Positions 55,708 through 64,000 of a DNA stretch of 64,000 bases are shown piece after piece; the first letter of the stretch is position 1, and the number at the start of each line of letters is the position of its first letter. The DNA is from Pseudomonas schmalbachii (GTDB lineage Bacteria; Pseudomonadota; Gammaproteobacteria; Pseudomonadales; Pseudomonadaceae). The DNA lies in NCBI RefSeq assembly GCF_017589465.1, contig NZ_JAELYA010000002.1:310001-374000 (forward strand). Reading direction: 5' to 3'. The notes under the pieces are model-generated. The model saw only the letters and a list, made by a program, of their open reading frames with translations, had not been told where the DNA came from and did no database searches. The position numbers and the translations under genes are program-made.

Positions 55708-56769
55708 ATGAGCAAATCCCGCTGGATGATCTACGGGGCCAACGGCTATACCGGCCACCTGATCGCCGAAGAGGCTCGCCGCCAGGGCCTGGCTCCGCTG
55801 CTCGGCGGGCGTAATCCGGCCGCCGTGCATGCGCTGGGCAGCCTGCTCGGCATGGAATGCCGGGTGTTCGACCTGGAGCACCGCAGCGCCGCCGACGAGG
55901 CCCTGGCCGACGTCGCCGTGGTCGTCAACTGCGCCGGACCGTTCTCCGCCACCGCCGAGCGCATGATCGAGGCCTGCCTGAACAGCGGCACGCACTACGT
56001 CGACATCACCGGCGAAATCGCGGTGTTCGAGCATGTCCACGGGCTCGGCGAGGTCGCCCGGGTCTCCGGCATCGTGCTCTGCCCGGGTGTCGGCTTCGAC
56101 GTCATCCCCACCGATTGCGTGGCTGCCTGCCTGAAGCACGCCATGCCCGACGCCAGCCGCCTGGCGCTGGGCTTCGACAGCTCCAGCGGCCTTTCGCCGG
56201 GGACCGCCAAGACCTCGCTGGAAGGCCTCAAGCTCGGCGGCAAGGTGCGCGAGAACGGCGCCCTGCGCGACGTGCCGCTGGGCTACAAGCGGCGCGACAT
56301 CGATTTCGGCCGTGGCCTGCGGCATGCGGTGACGATTCCCTGGGGCGACGTGGCCACCGCCTACTACTCGACCGGCATCGGCAATATCGAGGTCTACCTG
56401 CCGACTCCGCCAGCGGTAGCCGTGGGCATGCGGCTGATCGATCCGCTGCGTCCGCTGCTGGGCGTCGGGCGTCTGCAGGACTGGCTGAAGGGGCAAGTGC
56501 AGCGCCGCGTCCATGGTCCCGACGAGGAAGCGCGCGGCCGCCAGCGTACCTGGGTCTGGGGCGAGGCGCGCAACGCGCACGGCGAGCGGCGCATCGCCCG
56601 CCTGGAAACCGCCAACGGCTACGAGGTGACCGTCCACGGCGCGCTGCTCGCCGTGCGCCATCTGCTCGACTATCGCGGGCCGGGCGGCTACTTCACGCCG
56701 TCGCAGCTGTTCGGCGAGCGCTGCGTGGAGGAACTGCCGGGCAGCGGCCGGATCGTCATCCGCGGCTGA
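55708..56769 (+). CDS. Saccharopine-dehydrogenase-like NAD(P)-binding protein
   Basis: 353-residue protein with N-terminal Rossmann fold (MIYGANGYTGHLIAEEARRQGL) and the NCAGPFSATAERMIEACLNSGTHYVDITGE segment (split about residues 72-102) typical of saccharopine-dehydrogenase-like and trans-acting enoyl-reductase-like proteins. Such proteins are often unconnected with lysine. It ends exactly against the convergent argP gene: the two stop codons abut with no spacer. Confidence 0.88.
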   Translation: MSKSRWMIYGANGYTGHLIAEEARRQGLAPLLGGRNPAAVHALGSLLGMECRVFDLEHRSAADEALADVAVVVNCAGPFSATAERMIEACLNSGTHYVDITGEIAVFEHVHGLGEVARVSGIVLCPGVGFDVIPTDCVAACLKHAMPDASRLALGFDSSSGLSPGTAKTSLEGLKLGGKVRENGALRDVPLGYKRRDIDFGRGLRHAVTIPWGDVATAYYSTGIGNIEVYLPTPPAVAVGMRLIDPLRPLLGVGRLQDWLKGQVQRRVHGPDEEARGRQRTWVWGEARNAHGERRIARLETANGYEVTVHGALLAVRHLLDYRGPGGYFTPSQLFGERCVEELPGSGRIVIRG

Positions 56770-57666
56770 TCAGCCGGCAATCGGCACCAGCATCTGCGCC
56801 GCATTGCGCAGCAGGTGGGCGGTCAGCGCGGCGAGCAGTTCGCCGCCGTTGCGCCAGTGATGCCAGTACAGCGGCACGTCGATCACCTGCCCCGGCACCA
56901 GTTCCACCAGCTCGCCGCGCTCCAGTTCGCCGCGCACCTGCTGCTCCGGCACCAGCCCCCAGCCGAGGCCGCCGCAGGTCAGGCGGACGAAGCCCTCCGA
57001 GGACGGGCACAGGTGGTGGATGAAACCGCCGCTCACGCCAAGATCGGCCAGGTAACGGTGCTGTAGCTGGTCATCCGGGCCGAAGACGATTGCCGGCGCC
57101 CGGGCCAGTTCGCCGGGGCGCACACCGTCGGGGAAATGCCGGGCGATGAACGCCGGGCTGGCCAGCCCGCGATAGCGCATCGCCCCCAGCGGCACACAGC
57201 GGCCGCCGGTCACCGGGCGCGGGCTGGCGCAGACGCAGCCGGCCACCTCACCGGCGCGCATGCGCTTGAGGCCGACTTCCTGGTCTTCCATCACCATGTC
57301 CAGCAACACCCCGCGCTCGGCGCAGAAGTCGCCCACCGCGGCGGCCCACCAGGTCGCCAGGCTGTCGGCATTGAGCGCCAGGCGCAGGCGCTCGACCGGG
57401 CCGCCCTCGTCCAGCATCGGCACCCATTGCTGCAGGTCGCCTTCCAGCAGGCGCACCTGCTGCACGTGGTTGAGCAGACGCTGGCCCAGCTCGGTCGGCT
57501 GCGGACGCGCCGAGCGCACCAGCACCGGCTGGCCGACCCGCGCTTCGAGCAGCTTGATGCGCTGGGAAATCGCCGACTGCGACAGGCCCAGCGCCTGGGC
57601 GCCGCGCTCGAAGCCGCCCTGCTCCACCACGGCGGCCAGGGCAGCCAGCAGCTTGTAGTCGAACAT
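56770..57666 (-). CDS. argP: LysR-type regulator ArgP (IciA)
   Basis: 298-residue LysR regulator that controls basic amino acid export. The N-terminal HTH (FERGAQALGLSQSAISQRIKLLEARVGQP, residues about 19-46) is close to ArgP, and the effector domain follows. It is divergent from argO with about 100 bp between them, the standard ArgP-ArgO layout. In enterics ArgP activates argO with arginine and is blocked by lysine; the same logic is expected here. Confidence 0.92.
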   Translation of the reverse strand: MFDYKLLAALAAVVEQGGFERGAQALGLSQSAISQRIKLLEARVGQPVLVRSARPQPTELGQRLLNHVQQVRLLEGDLQQWVPMLDEGGPVERLRLALNADSLATWWAAAVGDFCAERGVLLDMVMEDQEVGLKRMRAGEVAGCVCASPRPVTGGRCVPLGAMRYRGLASPAFIARHFPDGVRPGELARAPAIVFGPDDQLQHRYLADLGVSGGFIHHLCPSSEGFVRLTCGGLGWGLVPEQQVRGELERGELVELVPGQVIDVPLYWHHWRNGGELLAALTAHLLRNAAQMLVPIAG

Positions 57667-57768
57667 GATCAGTTTTCCTAATGGGATATCAGCAGGATTC
57701 GTTTTCCTTATACAGCCGGGCACCGCAGACTGGCCAGCAATTCCCACTCGACTGACGGACTTCCTCCC

Positions 57769-58371
57769 ATGTGGCAAAGCTATCTGAACGGCCTGCTGGT
57801 GGCCGCCGGCCTGATCATGGCCATCGGCGCGCAGAACGCCTTCGTCCTCGCCCAGAGCCTGCGCCGCGAGCACCACCTGTCGGTAGCCACGCTCTGCGTG
57901 CTGTGCGACGCACTGCTGGTCAGCGCCGGGGTGTTCGGCCTGGCCAAGGTGCTGGCGGAAAGCCCCACGCTGCTCGCCGTGGCACGCTGGGGCGGCGCCA
58001 CCTTCCTCATCTGGTACGGCCTCAAGGCGCTACACCGCGCTGTATTTCCGCAAGGGCTGGAGCGCAACGGCGACGCCGGGCCGCGCTCGCGCAAAGCGGT
58101 GCTGCTGGCGGCGCTGGCGGTCACCCTGCTCAATCCGCACGTGTATCTCGACACCGTGCTGCTGATCGGCTCCCTCGGCGCCCAGCAGGCCGCGCCCGGC
58201 GCCTATGCCATGGGCGCGGCGAGCGCCTCGCTGCTGTGGTTCTTCACCCTCGCCGTCGGCGCCGCCTGGCTCGCCCCCTGGCTGGCACGCCCGGCGACCT
58301 GGCGCCTGCTCGACCTGATGGTCGCGGCGATGATGCTCGGCGTGGCCGCGCAACTGGTGTTCGCCGCGTAG
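57769..58371 (+). CDS. argO: Arginine exporter ArgO (LysE family)
   Basis: 200-residue membrane protein with six hydrophobic segments and the LysE/ArgO signature GLIMAIGAQNAFVLAQSLRREH (residues about 15-36) and TLLNPHVYLDTVLLIGSLG. It exports arginine and perhaps canavanine or lysine. It lies opposite argP. Its TAG stop codon falls in the first bases of a REP-like palindrome. Confidence 0.93.
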   Translation: MWQSYLNGLLVAAGLIMAIGAQNAFVLAQSLRREHHLSVATLCVLCDALLVSAGVFGLAKVLAESPTLLAVARWGGATFLIWYGLKALHRAVFPQGLERNGDAGPRSRKAVLLAALAVTLLNPHVYLDTVLLIGSLGAQQAAPGAYAMGAASASLLWFFTLAVGAAWLAPWLARPATWRLLDLMVAAMMLGVAAQLVFAA

Positions 58372-58454
58372 GTTGGCGCTGAGCGCAGCGAAGCCCAACA
58401 TCTGTCGGGGACTGCTCCAATTCCGTTGGGCTTCGCAGGCTCAGCCCAACCTAC
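58368..58454. repeat. REP-like palindrome overlapping the argO stop codon
   Basis: GTAGGTTGGCGCTGAGCGC and the opposite arm ending GCTCAGCCCAACCTAC, with inner arms GAAGCCCAAC / GTTGGGCTTC. The TAG at 58369-58371 ends argO. Confidence 0.88.
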
Positions 58455-58522
58455 CCCATCCTACAAGTCTGGGCAGTCCGCGGACGGCCCTGGCGCAAGG
58501 CTTTGACCCTACAGTTGCTGCG

Positions 58523-58551
58523 TGGATATGCCTGGGGGCGGGTGCTATGAT
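58523..58551 (+). promoter_or_regulatory. Candidate sodB promoter
   Basis: TGGATA (58523-58528) and TATGAT (58546-58551) have a 17-bp spacing, matching the sigma-70 consensus at 4 and 5 of 6 positions. The transcript would have a leader of roughly 170 nt. Confidence 0.45.
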
Positions 58552-58566
58552 CCTCGATTCGCGGTG

Positions 58567-58586
58567 CCGGAAGCCAAGGCTTCCGG
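58567..58586 (+). promoter_or_regulatory. Perfect hairpin in the sodB leader
   Basis: CCGGAAGCC and GGCTTCCGG pair perfectly around AA, in the predicted 5' leader of sodB. It lacks a T-run, so it is more likely a structural or stabilising element than a terminator. Confidence 0.5.
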
Positions 58587-58727
58587 ACACAACCGGCGCG
58601 CTGGCCTGTCCTTCGGGATCCATTTCAGTGACGTCCTGCTGCCGCGACAATCACCCTGCCGGCCCCGTGCACCGGTAACGCGCCTACAGCGCCAGCCTTG
58701 ACCTGATGAAGAAATAGGAGAAACACC

Positions 58728-59309
58728 ATGGCTTTCGAATTGCCGCCGCTGCCTTACGCGAAAGACGCCCTCCAGCCGCACATTTCCGCGGAAACCCTGG
58801 AATACCACCACGGCAAGCACCACAACACCTACGTGGTGAACCTGAACAACCTGGTTCCGGGCACCGAATTCGAAGGCAAGAGCCTGGAAGACATCGTCAA
58901 GACCTCTTCCGGCGGCATCTTCAACAACGCCGCCCAGGTCTGGAACCACACCTTCTACTGGAACTGCCTGGCTCCGAACGCCGGCGGCCAGCCGACCGGT
59001 GCCCTGGCTGACGCCATCAACGCCGCCTTCGGTTCCTTCGACAAGTTCAAGGAAGAGTTCACCAAGACCGCCATCGGCACCTTCGGCTCCGGCTGGGCCT
59101 GGCTGGTGAAGAAGGCCGACGGTTCCCTGGCCCTGGCCAGCACCATCGGCGCCGGCTGCCCGCTGACCAGCGGCGACACCCCGCTGCTGACCTGCGACGT
59201 CTGGGAACACGCCTACTACATCGACTACCGCAACCTGCGTCCGAAGTACGTCGAGGCGTTCTGGAACCTGGTGAACTGGGACTTCGTGGCGAAGAACTTC
59301 GCTGCCTGA
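58728..59309 (+). CDS. sodB: Iron superoxide dismutase
   Basis: Cytosolic Fe-SOD, 193 residues, converting superoxide to peroxide and oxygen. All four metal ligands are in place: His27, His74, Asp157 and His161 (in DVWEHAYY). The iron-type sequence is supported by [11 protein letters not shown] and the close match in length to SodB. A strong AGGAGAAACACC ribosome site precedes the ATG. A terminator follows 20 nt after the stop. Confidence 0.97.
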   Translation: MAFELPPLPYAKDALQPHISAETLEYHHGKHHNTYVVNLNNLVPGTEFEGKSLEDIVKTSSGGIFNNAAQVWNHTFYWNCLAPNAGGQPTGALADAINAAFGSFDKFKEEFTKTAIGTFGSGWAWLVKKADGSLALASTIGAGCPLTSGDTPLLTCDVWEHAYYIDYRNLRPKYVEAFWNLVNWDFVAKNFAA

Positions 59310-59328
59310 TAGCTCCCCAGAGCACATC

Positions 59329-59363
59329 GGAAACCCGGCCACACCAGCCGGGTTTCCTTTTTT
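59329..59363 (+). terminator. Terminator after sodB
   Basis: Stem GGAAACCCGGC / GCCGGGTTTCC with a seven-base loop and six T. Confidence 0.94.
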
Positions 59364-59429
59364 CCGCCCGAGCAAGCCATGACGCCAGCCGCCCACGCCA
59401 CAAAGCGACGGAAAAATGCCGACGGCCCT

Positions 59430-59458
59430 TTGACTCTATCCGGGCGATTGCCAATACT
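59430..59458 (+). promoter_or_regulatory. Candidate bifA promoter
   Basis: TTGACT (59430-59435) and AATACT (59453-59458) are 17 bp apart, 5/6 and 4/6 matches to the sigma-70 consensus, about 120 nt before the bifA start. Confidence 0.5.
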
Positions 59459-59581
59459 CGAAAAACGCTCAGGACAGAGCGAGCCCAAGCCAGAGCAGGC
59501 ATGTTCACCGCCCATGGCTGACGCACAGCGGACCAGGGAAGCGTCCTCAGACCGGTCATTCACCTCCGGCGAAGAACAAGG

Positions 59582-61639
59582 ATGCCCGCCTTGAAACTGG
59601 CCCCCCGACACAGCCTGTCGTTCAAGCTGTTGAGTGTCGTGTTGCTCGCCGCTCTCGCGGTCGGCGTGGTGCTCAGCTGCGCGCAGATCGTTTTCAACGC
59701 CTACACGGCGCGGCACGTGGCGCAGAGCGAAGCCGAACACATCCTGGCGATGTTCCGCGACCCGTCGACCCAGGCGATCTACAGCCTCGACCGCGACATG
59801 GCCATGCAGGTCCTGGAAGGCCTGTTCCAGCACGAGGCGGTGCGCTACGCCGCCATCAGCCAGCCCGACGAACCCATGCTCGCCGAACGCTCGCGCCCGC
59901 TGCTGGAATCGCCGAGCCGCTGGCTGACCGATCCGATCTTCGGCGCCGAGATGAGCTACTCGATCCCGCTGACCAGCCGCGACGAGGCGCACGAATACTA
60001 CGGCGACCTGAAGATCACCCTCGACACCGCCCCCTATGGCAACGATTTCGTCGCTTCCTCGGTGTTCATCTTCATCGCCGGCATCCTCCGCGCCCTGGTC
60101 CTCGGCCTGGTGCTGTTCCTGATCTACCACTGGCTGCTGACCAAGCCGCTGTCGCGCCTCATCGAGCACCTGTCGAAGATCAACCCGGACCATCCCGGCC
60201 AGCGCAAGCTGCCCATGCTGCGCGGCCACGAGGACAACGAACTGGGCCTGTGGGTGAAGACCGCCAACCAGTTGCTGGAGTCGATCGAGCGCAACGGCCA
60301 CCTGCGCCGCGAGGCCGAAGACAGCCTGCTGCGCATTTCCCAGTACGACTTCCTCACCGGCCTGCCCAACCGCCAGCTGCTGCAGCTGCGCCTCGAACGG
60401 ATTCTCGAGGACAGCAGCGGCCTGAAACGCTCGGTGGCGGTGCTGTGCCTGGGCCTGGACGACTTCAAGGGGATCAACGAACAGTACAGCTACCAGTTCG
60501 GCGACCAGTTGCTGGTCGCCTTCGCCGAACGCCTGCGCGCGACCAGCGCCCACATCGGCACGCTGGCCCGGCTGGGCGGCGACCAGTTCGCCCTGGTCCA
60601 GGCCGACATCGAGCAGCCCTACGAAGCGGCCGGACTGGCCCAGCGCATCCTCGACGACCTGGAAACCCCGTTCGAACTGGACGAGCAGACCATCCACCTG
60701 CGCGCCACCATCGGCATCACCCTCTATCCCGAGGACGGCAACACCGCCGAGAAGCTGCTGCAGAAGGCCGAGCAGACCATGACCCTGGCCAAGCATCGCT
60801 CGCGCAACCGCTACCAGTTCTACATCGCCAGCGTGGACAGCGAGATGCGCCGCCGCCGCGAGCTGGAAAAGGACCTGCGCGAAGCCCTCGGGCGCGGCGA
60901 ACTGCGCCTGGTCTACCAGCCGCAGGTGAACTACACCAATCACCGCGTGGTCGGCGTCGAAGCGCTGCTGCGCTGGCAGCATCCGACGCGCGGACTGGTC
61001 GCCCCGGACCTGTTCATCCCGCTGGCGGAGCAGAACGGCAGCATCTTCGACATCGGCGAATGGGTGCTCGACCAGGCCTGCGAGCAGTTGCGCGAATGGC
61101 ACGACCTGGGCTTCGACGGCCTGCGCATGGCGGTCAACCTGTCGGCGGTGCAGTTGCGTCACTCGGCGCTGCCGCGGGTGGTCAGCAACCTGCTGCAGAA
61201 GCACCGCCTGCCGCCGCGCAGCCTGGAACTGGAGGTGACCGAAACCGCGCTGATGGAGGATATCGGCGCCGCCGCCCAGCACCTGAACAGCCTGCGCCGG
61301 GCCGGCGCGCAGATCGCCATCGACGACTTCGGCACCGGCTATTCATCGCTGAGCTACCTGAACCGCCTGCCGCTGGACAAGATCAAGATCGACCGCAGCT
61401 TCGTCCAGGACCTGCAGCAAAACGACGACGACGCCACCATCGTTCGCGCCATCATCCAGCTCGGCAAGAACCTCGGCATGCAGGTGATCGCCGAGGGCGT
61501 GGAGACCCTCGACCAGGAAATCTACCTGATCGCCCAGGGCTGCCACGAAGGCCAGGGCTACCTGTACGGCAAACCGCTGCCGGCACGCGAACTGACCCAG
61601 CAGCTCAAGCAGGTACAGCGCCTGAACAATGAGGTGTGA
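59582..61639 (+). CDS. bifA: Cyclic-di-GMP phosphodiesterase BifA
   Basis: 685-residue inner-membrane enzyme: TM1 about 15-37, periplasmic region to about 157, TM2 about 158-181, a HAMP-like linker, a degenerate GGDEF domain (GGDQF at 332-336, so no cyclase activity expected) and an EAL domain with the active EAL motif at 460-462, DDFGTGYSSLSYL and GVETLDQE. BifA lowers c-di-GMP to favour swarming and biofilm dispersal. ATG at 59582 directly abuts AAGG; a TTG at 59591 would have a better spacing and cannot be excluded. Confidence 0.95.
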   Translation: MPALKLAPRHSLSFKLLSVVLLAALAVGVVLSCAQIVFNAYTARHVAQSEAEHILAMFRDPSTQAIYSLDRDMAMQVLEGLFQHEAVRYAAISQPDEPMLAERSRPLLESPSRWLTDPIFGAEMSYSIPLTSRDEAHEYYGDLKITLDTAPYGNDFVASSVFIFIAGILRALVLGLVLFLIYHWLLTKPLSRLIEHLSKINPDHPGQRKLPMLRGHEDNELGLWVKTANQLLESIERNGHLRREAEDSLLRISQYDFLTGLPNRQLLQLRLERILEDSSGLKRSVAVLCLGLDDFKGINEQYSYQFGDQLLVAFAERLRATSAHIGTLARLGGDQFALVQADIEQPYEAAGLAQRILDDLETPFELDEQTIHLRATIGITLYPEDGNTAEKLLQKAEQTMTLAKHRSRNRYQFYIASVDSEMRRRRELEKDLREALGRGELRLVYQPQVNYTNHRVVGVEALLRWQHPTRGLVAPDLFIPLAEQNGSIFDIGEWVLDQACEQLREWHDLGFDGLRMAVNLSAVQLRHSALPRVVSNLLQKHRLPPRSLELEVTETALMEDIGAAAQHLNSLRRAGAQIAIDDFGTGYSSLSYLNRLPLDKIKIDRSFVQDLQQNDDDATIVRAIIQLGKNLGMQVIAEGVETLDQEIYLIAQGCHEGQGYLYGKPLPARELTQQLKQVQRLNNEV

Positions 61640-61650
61640 TGGGTGGTGCC

Positions 61651-62559
61651 TCAGAGGCCGCCTAGCTGCACGTAGAACCACGCCCCCAGCAATGCTCCAC
61701 CCAGGCACAACGCACCATGCCCGGCGGCCAGCCAGCGCAGGCGCCCTCCCAGCTCGTCCTCGCCGTAGCTGGAGAGGATGAACGGCTGCCGCTCGGCCGG
61801 CTTGCCCAGGCGGTGGCGGGTCGGCGCGGCGCTGCTGGCGCGGTGGCGATCCTCGGCTTCCAGTTGCGCCGCCAGGCGCACCCGCTGCCATTCGCGCTCG
61901 TCGAGCTGGCCGTCGCCGTCGCTGTCGAAACGCGTCAGCAGGCCGGCGAAATCGCCCTTCCATTCGCGGATCACCGCCGCCTGCGCGCGCTCGATATCCA
62001 GCCCCTGGCGACCGCCGCCGGAAGAATGGAAATCGCCCAGCGCATACAGCGGCTGGCCGACCTGCAGACGTTCCTCGGTATAGCGATAGTTGCCGGGGGC
62101 GCCGAGCAGTTGGCCGAGCAGGCCGGGAGCCGGCGCGGCGCCGCGTGGATGGCGCTGGCGGCCTTCCCAGCGATCGCGGGTCAGCGGCCGCACATCGGCG
62201 CCACGCGGGTCGATCAGGCAACTGCCGGTGGCATCGCGCAGGCCGAACCAGCCCTCGCTGACGCCCTTCTCCACCGTGCGCCAGGAGCTTTCACCCTTGC
62301 TGTTGCGCTGCTCCGCCTCGATCCGGTAGCGCCACCACAGGCACGGCTTGCCGGTCAGCGGGCCGCGCAGTTCCGCCTCGGGGCCCTCTTCGAGAACCCC
62401 GTAGAGCTCGGTGAAACCCTGCGCCGCGGAACGGATCTTCGAGGTCGGCACGTCGGACAGCAGGCGCGCCTGGGCGAAATAGCGGATGCAGCGCCAGCCG
62501 CCATAGAGGCTGGCCGCACAGGCCATGGCAAGGAAGATCCACTGGTTGCCGGAACTCAT
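61651..62559 (-). CDS. GIDE-domain (E3-ligase-like) membrane protein with an EF-hand
   Basis: 302-residue protein with two terminal membrane helices (about 7-26 and 278-298) and the GIDE/MULAN-like domain in the middle (around AELRGPLTGKPCLWWRYRIEAEQ), as in bacterial 'E3 ubiquitin ligase family' proteins, which lack a RING finger. A perfect 12-residue EF-hand loop lies at 212-223 (DSDGDGQLDERE: Asp212, Asp214, Asp216, Glu223), suggesting calcium binding. It lies 7 nt after lemA on the same strand. Role unknown. Confidence 0.85.
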   Translation of the reverse strand: MSSGNQWIFLAMACAASLYGGWRCIRYFAQARLLSDVPTSKIRSAAQGFTELYGVLEEGPEAELRGPLTGKPCLWWRYRIEAEQRNSKGESSWRTVEKGVSEGWFGLRDATGSCLIDPRGADVRPLTRDRWEGRQRHPRGAAPAPGLLGQLLGAPGNYRYTEERLQVGQPLYALGDFHSSGGGRQGLDIERAQAAVIREWKGDFAGLLTRFDSDGDGQLDEREWQRVRLAAQLEAEDRHRASSAAPTRHRLGKPAERQPFILSSYGEDELGGRLRWLAAGHGALCLGGALLGAWFYVQLGGL

Positions 62560-62566
62560 GCCGCGC

Positions 62567-63139
62567 TCAGCCGAACAGTGCCTTGAGGTCGACGTCGGCC
62601 TTTTCCGCCGTGCTCACCTGCAGCAGTTGCGCGGCCTTGAAGGCGAACAGGCGGGCGACCAGCAGGTCGGGGAACTGCTCGATGCGCACGTTGTTCAGGT
62701 TGACCGCCTCGTTGTACAGCTCGCGGCGGTCGGCGATGCCGTTCTCCAGCCCGCTGATGCGCTGGGAGAGGAACTGGAAGCTCTCGTTGGCCTTCAGTTG
62801 CGGGTAGTTCTCCGCCAGGGCGAACAATTGCCCGAGGCCGGCCCGCAGCCCGCCTTCGGCACGTCCCAGGGCGCCGATGTCGCCGCGCTCGCGGGCGCTG
62901 GCCACGGCGTTGCGCGCGCTGATCACCTGCTCCAGGGTCTGCCGTTCGTGCTGCATGTACTGCTTGCAGGCCTCCACCAGCTTGGGCAGTTCGTCATGGC
63001 GCTGCTTGAGCAGCACGTCGATGTTCGCCCAGGCCTTGCCGACCCCATGCTTGAGCCGCACCAGGCCGTTGTAGAGCACCACCAGGTAGCCGGCCAGCAG
63101 AATCCCTATCACCCACAGCGCAACCAGGAAAAGACTCAT
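62567..63139 (-). CDS. lemA: LemA family protein
   Basis: 190-residue membrane-anchored helical protein. N-terminal helix (residues 3-25), then the LemA core with VRLKHGVGKAWANIDVLLKQRHDELPKLV (split near residues 27-55) and ERRELYNEAVN-like segment (DRRELYNEAVNLNN). LemA proteins often pair with GIDE-domain or TPM proteins; here a GIDE protein follows by 7 nt. Function is unresolved. The start at 63139 is supported by AGGAGAACATCG ahead. Confidence 0.92.
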   Translation of the reverse strand: MSLFLVALWVIGILLAGYLVVLYNGLVRLKHGVGKAWANIDVLLKQRHDELPKLVEACKQYMQHERQTLEQVISARNAVASARERGDIGALGRAEGGLRAGLGQLFALAENYPQLKANESFQFLSQRISGLENGIADRRELYNEAVNLNNVRIEQFPDLLVARLFAFKAAQLLQVSTAEKADVDLKALFG

Positions 63140-63302
63140 CGATGTTCTCCTTGAACAGGGTCGACGGGATTCTAACGGCATGTGGCCAGTTGATCCGCCA
63201 TATACATTGCTTTTCGCACTTTTCAAAAATGAAAATCTTTCGCATTATGTCGCGGTTTTTTCGCGCAGCGCATCTTCTTCACTCATGCTTAAGGAACCCG
63301 CC

Positions 63303-64000
63303 ATGACTCGTATGTCCTGGGCAAGCGCCAGTCTGCTGGCTATCGCCATTTCCCTCGCCGGTTGCGGCGACGACAAGAAAGATGCCCCCGCCAGCCAGGC
63401 AGCCGCTCCGGCGACCAGCAGCCAGAGCAGCGCCCCGGCCGCCAAGGTCGACGACGCCGCCGTGAAGGCCGTGGTGAAGAACTACGCCGATATCGCCGAA
63501 GCCACTTTCGGCGACGCCCTGACCACCGCCAAGGCGCTGCAGGCCGCTGTCGACGCGCTGATCGCCAAGCCCAGCGAAGAAACCCTGAAAGCCGCCCGCG
63601 ACGCCTGGCTGGTCGCGCGCAAGCCCTACTCGCAAAGTGAAGCTTTCCGCTTCGGCAACGCCGTGGTGGACGACTGGGAAGGCGCGGTCAACGCCTGGCC
63701 GCTGGACGAAGGCCTGATCGACTACGTCGCCAAGGACTACCAGCACGCCGAAGGCAATGCCGGCGCCAGCGCCAACATCGTCGCCAACACCGAGATCCAG
63801 ATCGGCGAAGACAAGCTCGACGTGAAGGAAATCACCGGCGAGAAACTGGCCAGCCTGAACGAGCTGGGCGGTTCCGAGGCGAACGTCGCCACCGGCTACC
63901 ACGCCATCGAATTCCTCCTCTGGGGCCAGGACCTGAACGGCACCAATCCGGGCGCCGGCAACCGTCCGTTCACCGACTACGCCCAGGGCGCCGACTGCAG
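63303..64000 (+). CDS. icmP: Imelysin (IcmP-like) peptidase lipoprotein, cut by window edge
   Basis: First 232 residues of an imelysin-family protein, truncated by the window end. A lipobox LAGC (Cys21) ends the signal sequence MTRMSWASASLLAIAISLAG, followed by a low-complexity Ala/Ser/Asp linker (23-45). The imelysin domain contains ARKPYSQSEAFRFGN, DWEGAVNAWPLDEGLIDYV and the GxHxxE motif GYHAIEFLLWGQDL. The family includes the insulin-cleaving protease of P. aeruginosa and iron-regulated periplasmic proteins; the role in iron uptake is suggested but unclear. Confidence 0.92.
   Translation, partial: MTRMSWASASLLAIAISLAGCGDDKKDAPASQAAAPATSSQSSAPAAKVDDAAVKAVVKNYADIAEATFGDALTTAKALQAAVDALIAKPSEETLKAARDAWLVARKPYSQSEAFRFGNAVVDDWEGAVNAWPLDEGLIDYVAKDYQHAEGNAGASANIVANTEIQIGEDKLDVKEITGEKLASLNELGGSEANVATGYHAIEFLLWGQDLNGTNPGAGNRPFTDYAQGADC

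Overview
The window is a 64 kb stretch of a GC-rich (about two thirds G+C) Pseudomonas chromosome. Gene content and order point to the P. aeruginosa group but not to P. aeruginosa itself. Several blocks run parallel to what I remember of the PAO1 map (lptG-lptF-pepA-holC-valS; mqoB to uraA; purU-mvaT-sbcB to fumarase; olsBA to bifA-lemA-imelysin), but they are joined differently and some genes are exchanged. I see no rRNA, tRNA, CRISPR array, transposase or prophage. The DNA is ordinary core chromosome, peppered with palindromic intergenic repeats.

Layout. 1-9.3 kb: LPS-export permeases lptG (cut by the window edge) and lptF, read leftwards, then pepA-holC-hypothetical-valS, two small proteins and a YajG-type lipoprotein. 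9.3-17.2 kb: a long leader before malate:quinone oxidoreductase, a VOC protein, small conserved proteins, purine/pyrimidine salvage (hpt diverging from upp-uraA) and a UPF0104 membrane protein. 17.3-20.7 kb: purU, the H-NS-like silencer mvaT and exonuclease I. 20.8-27.7 kb: a tight six-gene operon RDD / SpoIIM-like / DUF4129 / DUF4350 / MoxR ATPase / DUF58, each junction overlapping. This is the best candidate for a poorly described system. 27.9-35.9 kb: PilZ protein, DUF4124 protein, lipoprotein, Usp protein, pykA, enoyl-CoA hydratase plus ferredoxin reductase, class I fumarase and a tiny Gly-rich exported peptide. 36-43.4 kb: envelope and lipid genes: DJ-1-like protein, ClsB-type phospholipase D coupled to a YceI protein, a second YceI, a serine hydrolase, an acyl-CoA-dehydrogenase-like protein and olsBA (ornithine lipids). 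43.6-48 kb: a tandem Usp protein with a perfect Anr-type box, acpH, an ArsR regulator, an MFS exporter and xenB. 48-53 kb: an FtrABCD-type ferrous iron importer behind a Fur-like box, followed by an OprD-family porin. 53-64 kb: coiled-coil membrane protein, epimerase, saccharopine-dehydrogenase-like protein, argP/argO, sodB, the c-di-GMP phosphodiesterase bifA, a GIDE-domain protein with an EF-hand, lemA and a truncated imelysin lipoprotein gene.

Themes. Iron and oxygen responses recur (Fur-like site, FtrABCD, sodB, imelysin, Anr box). So does membrane lipid remodelling (clsB, olsBA with a Pho-box-like array, YceI proteins). Three families of inverted repeats fill many intergenic gaps, and in three places the repeat itself supplies the stop codon of the neighbouring gene.
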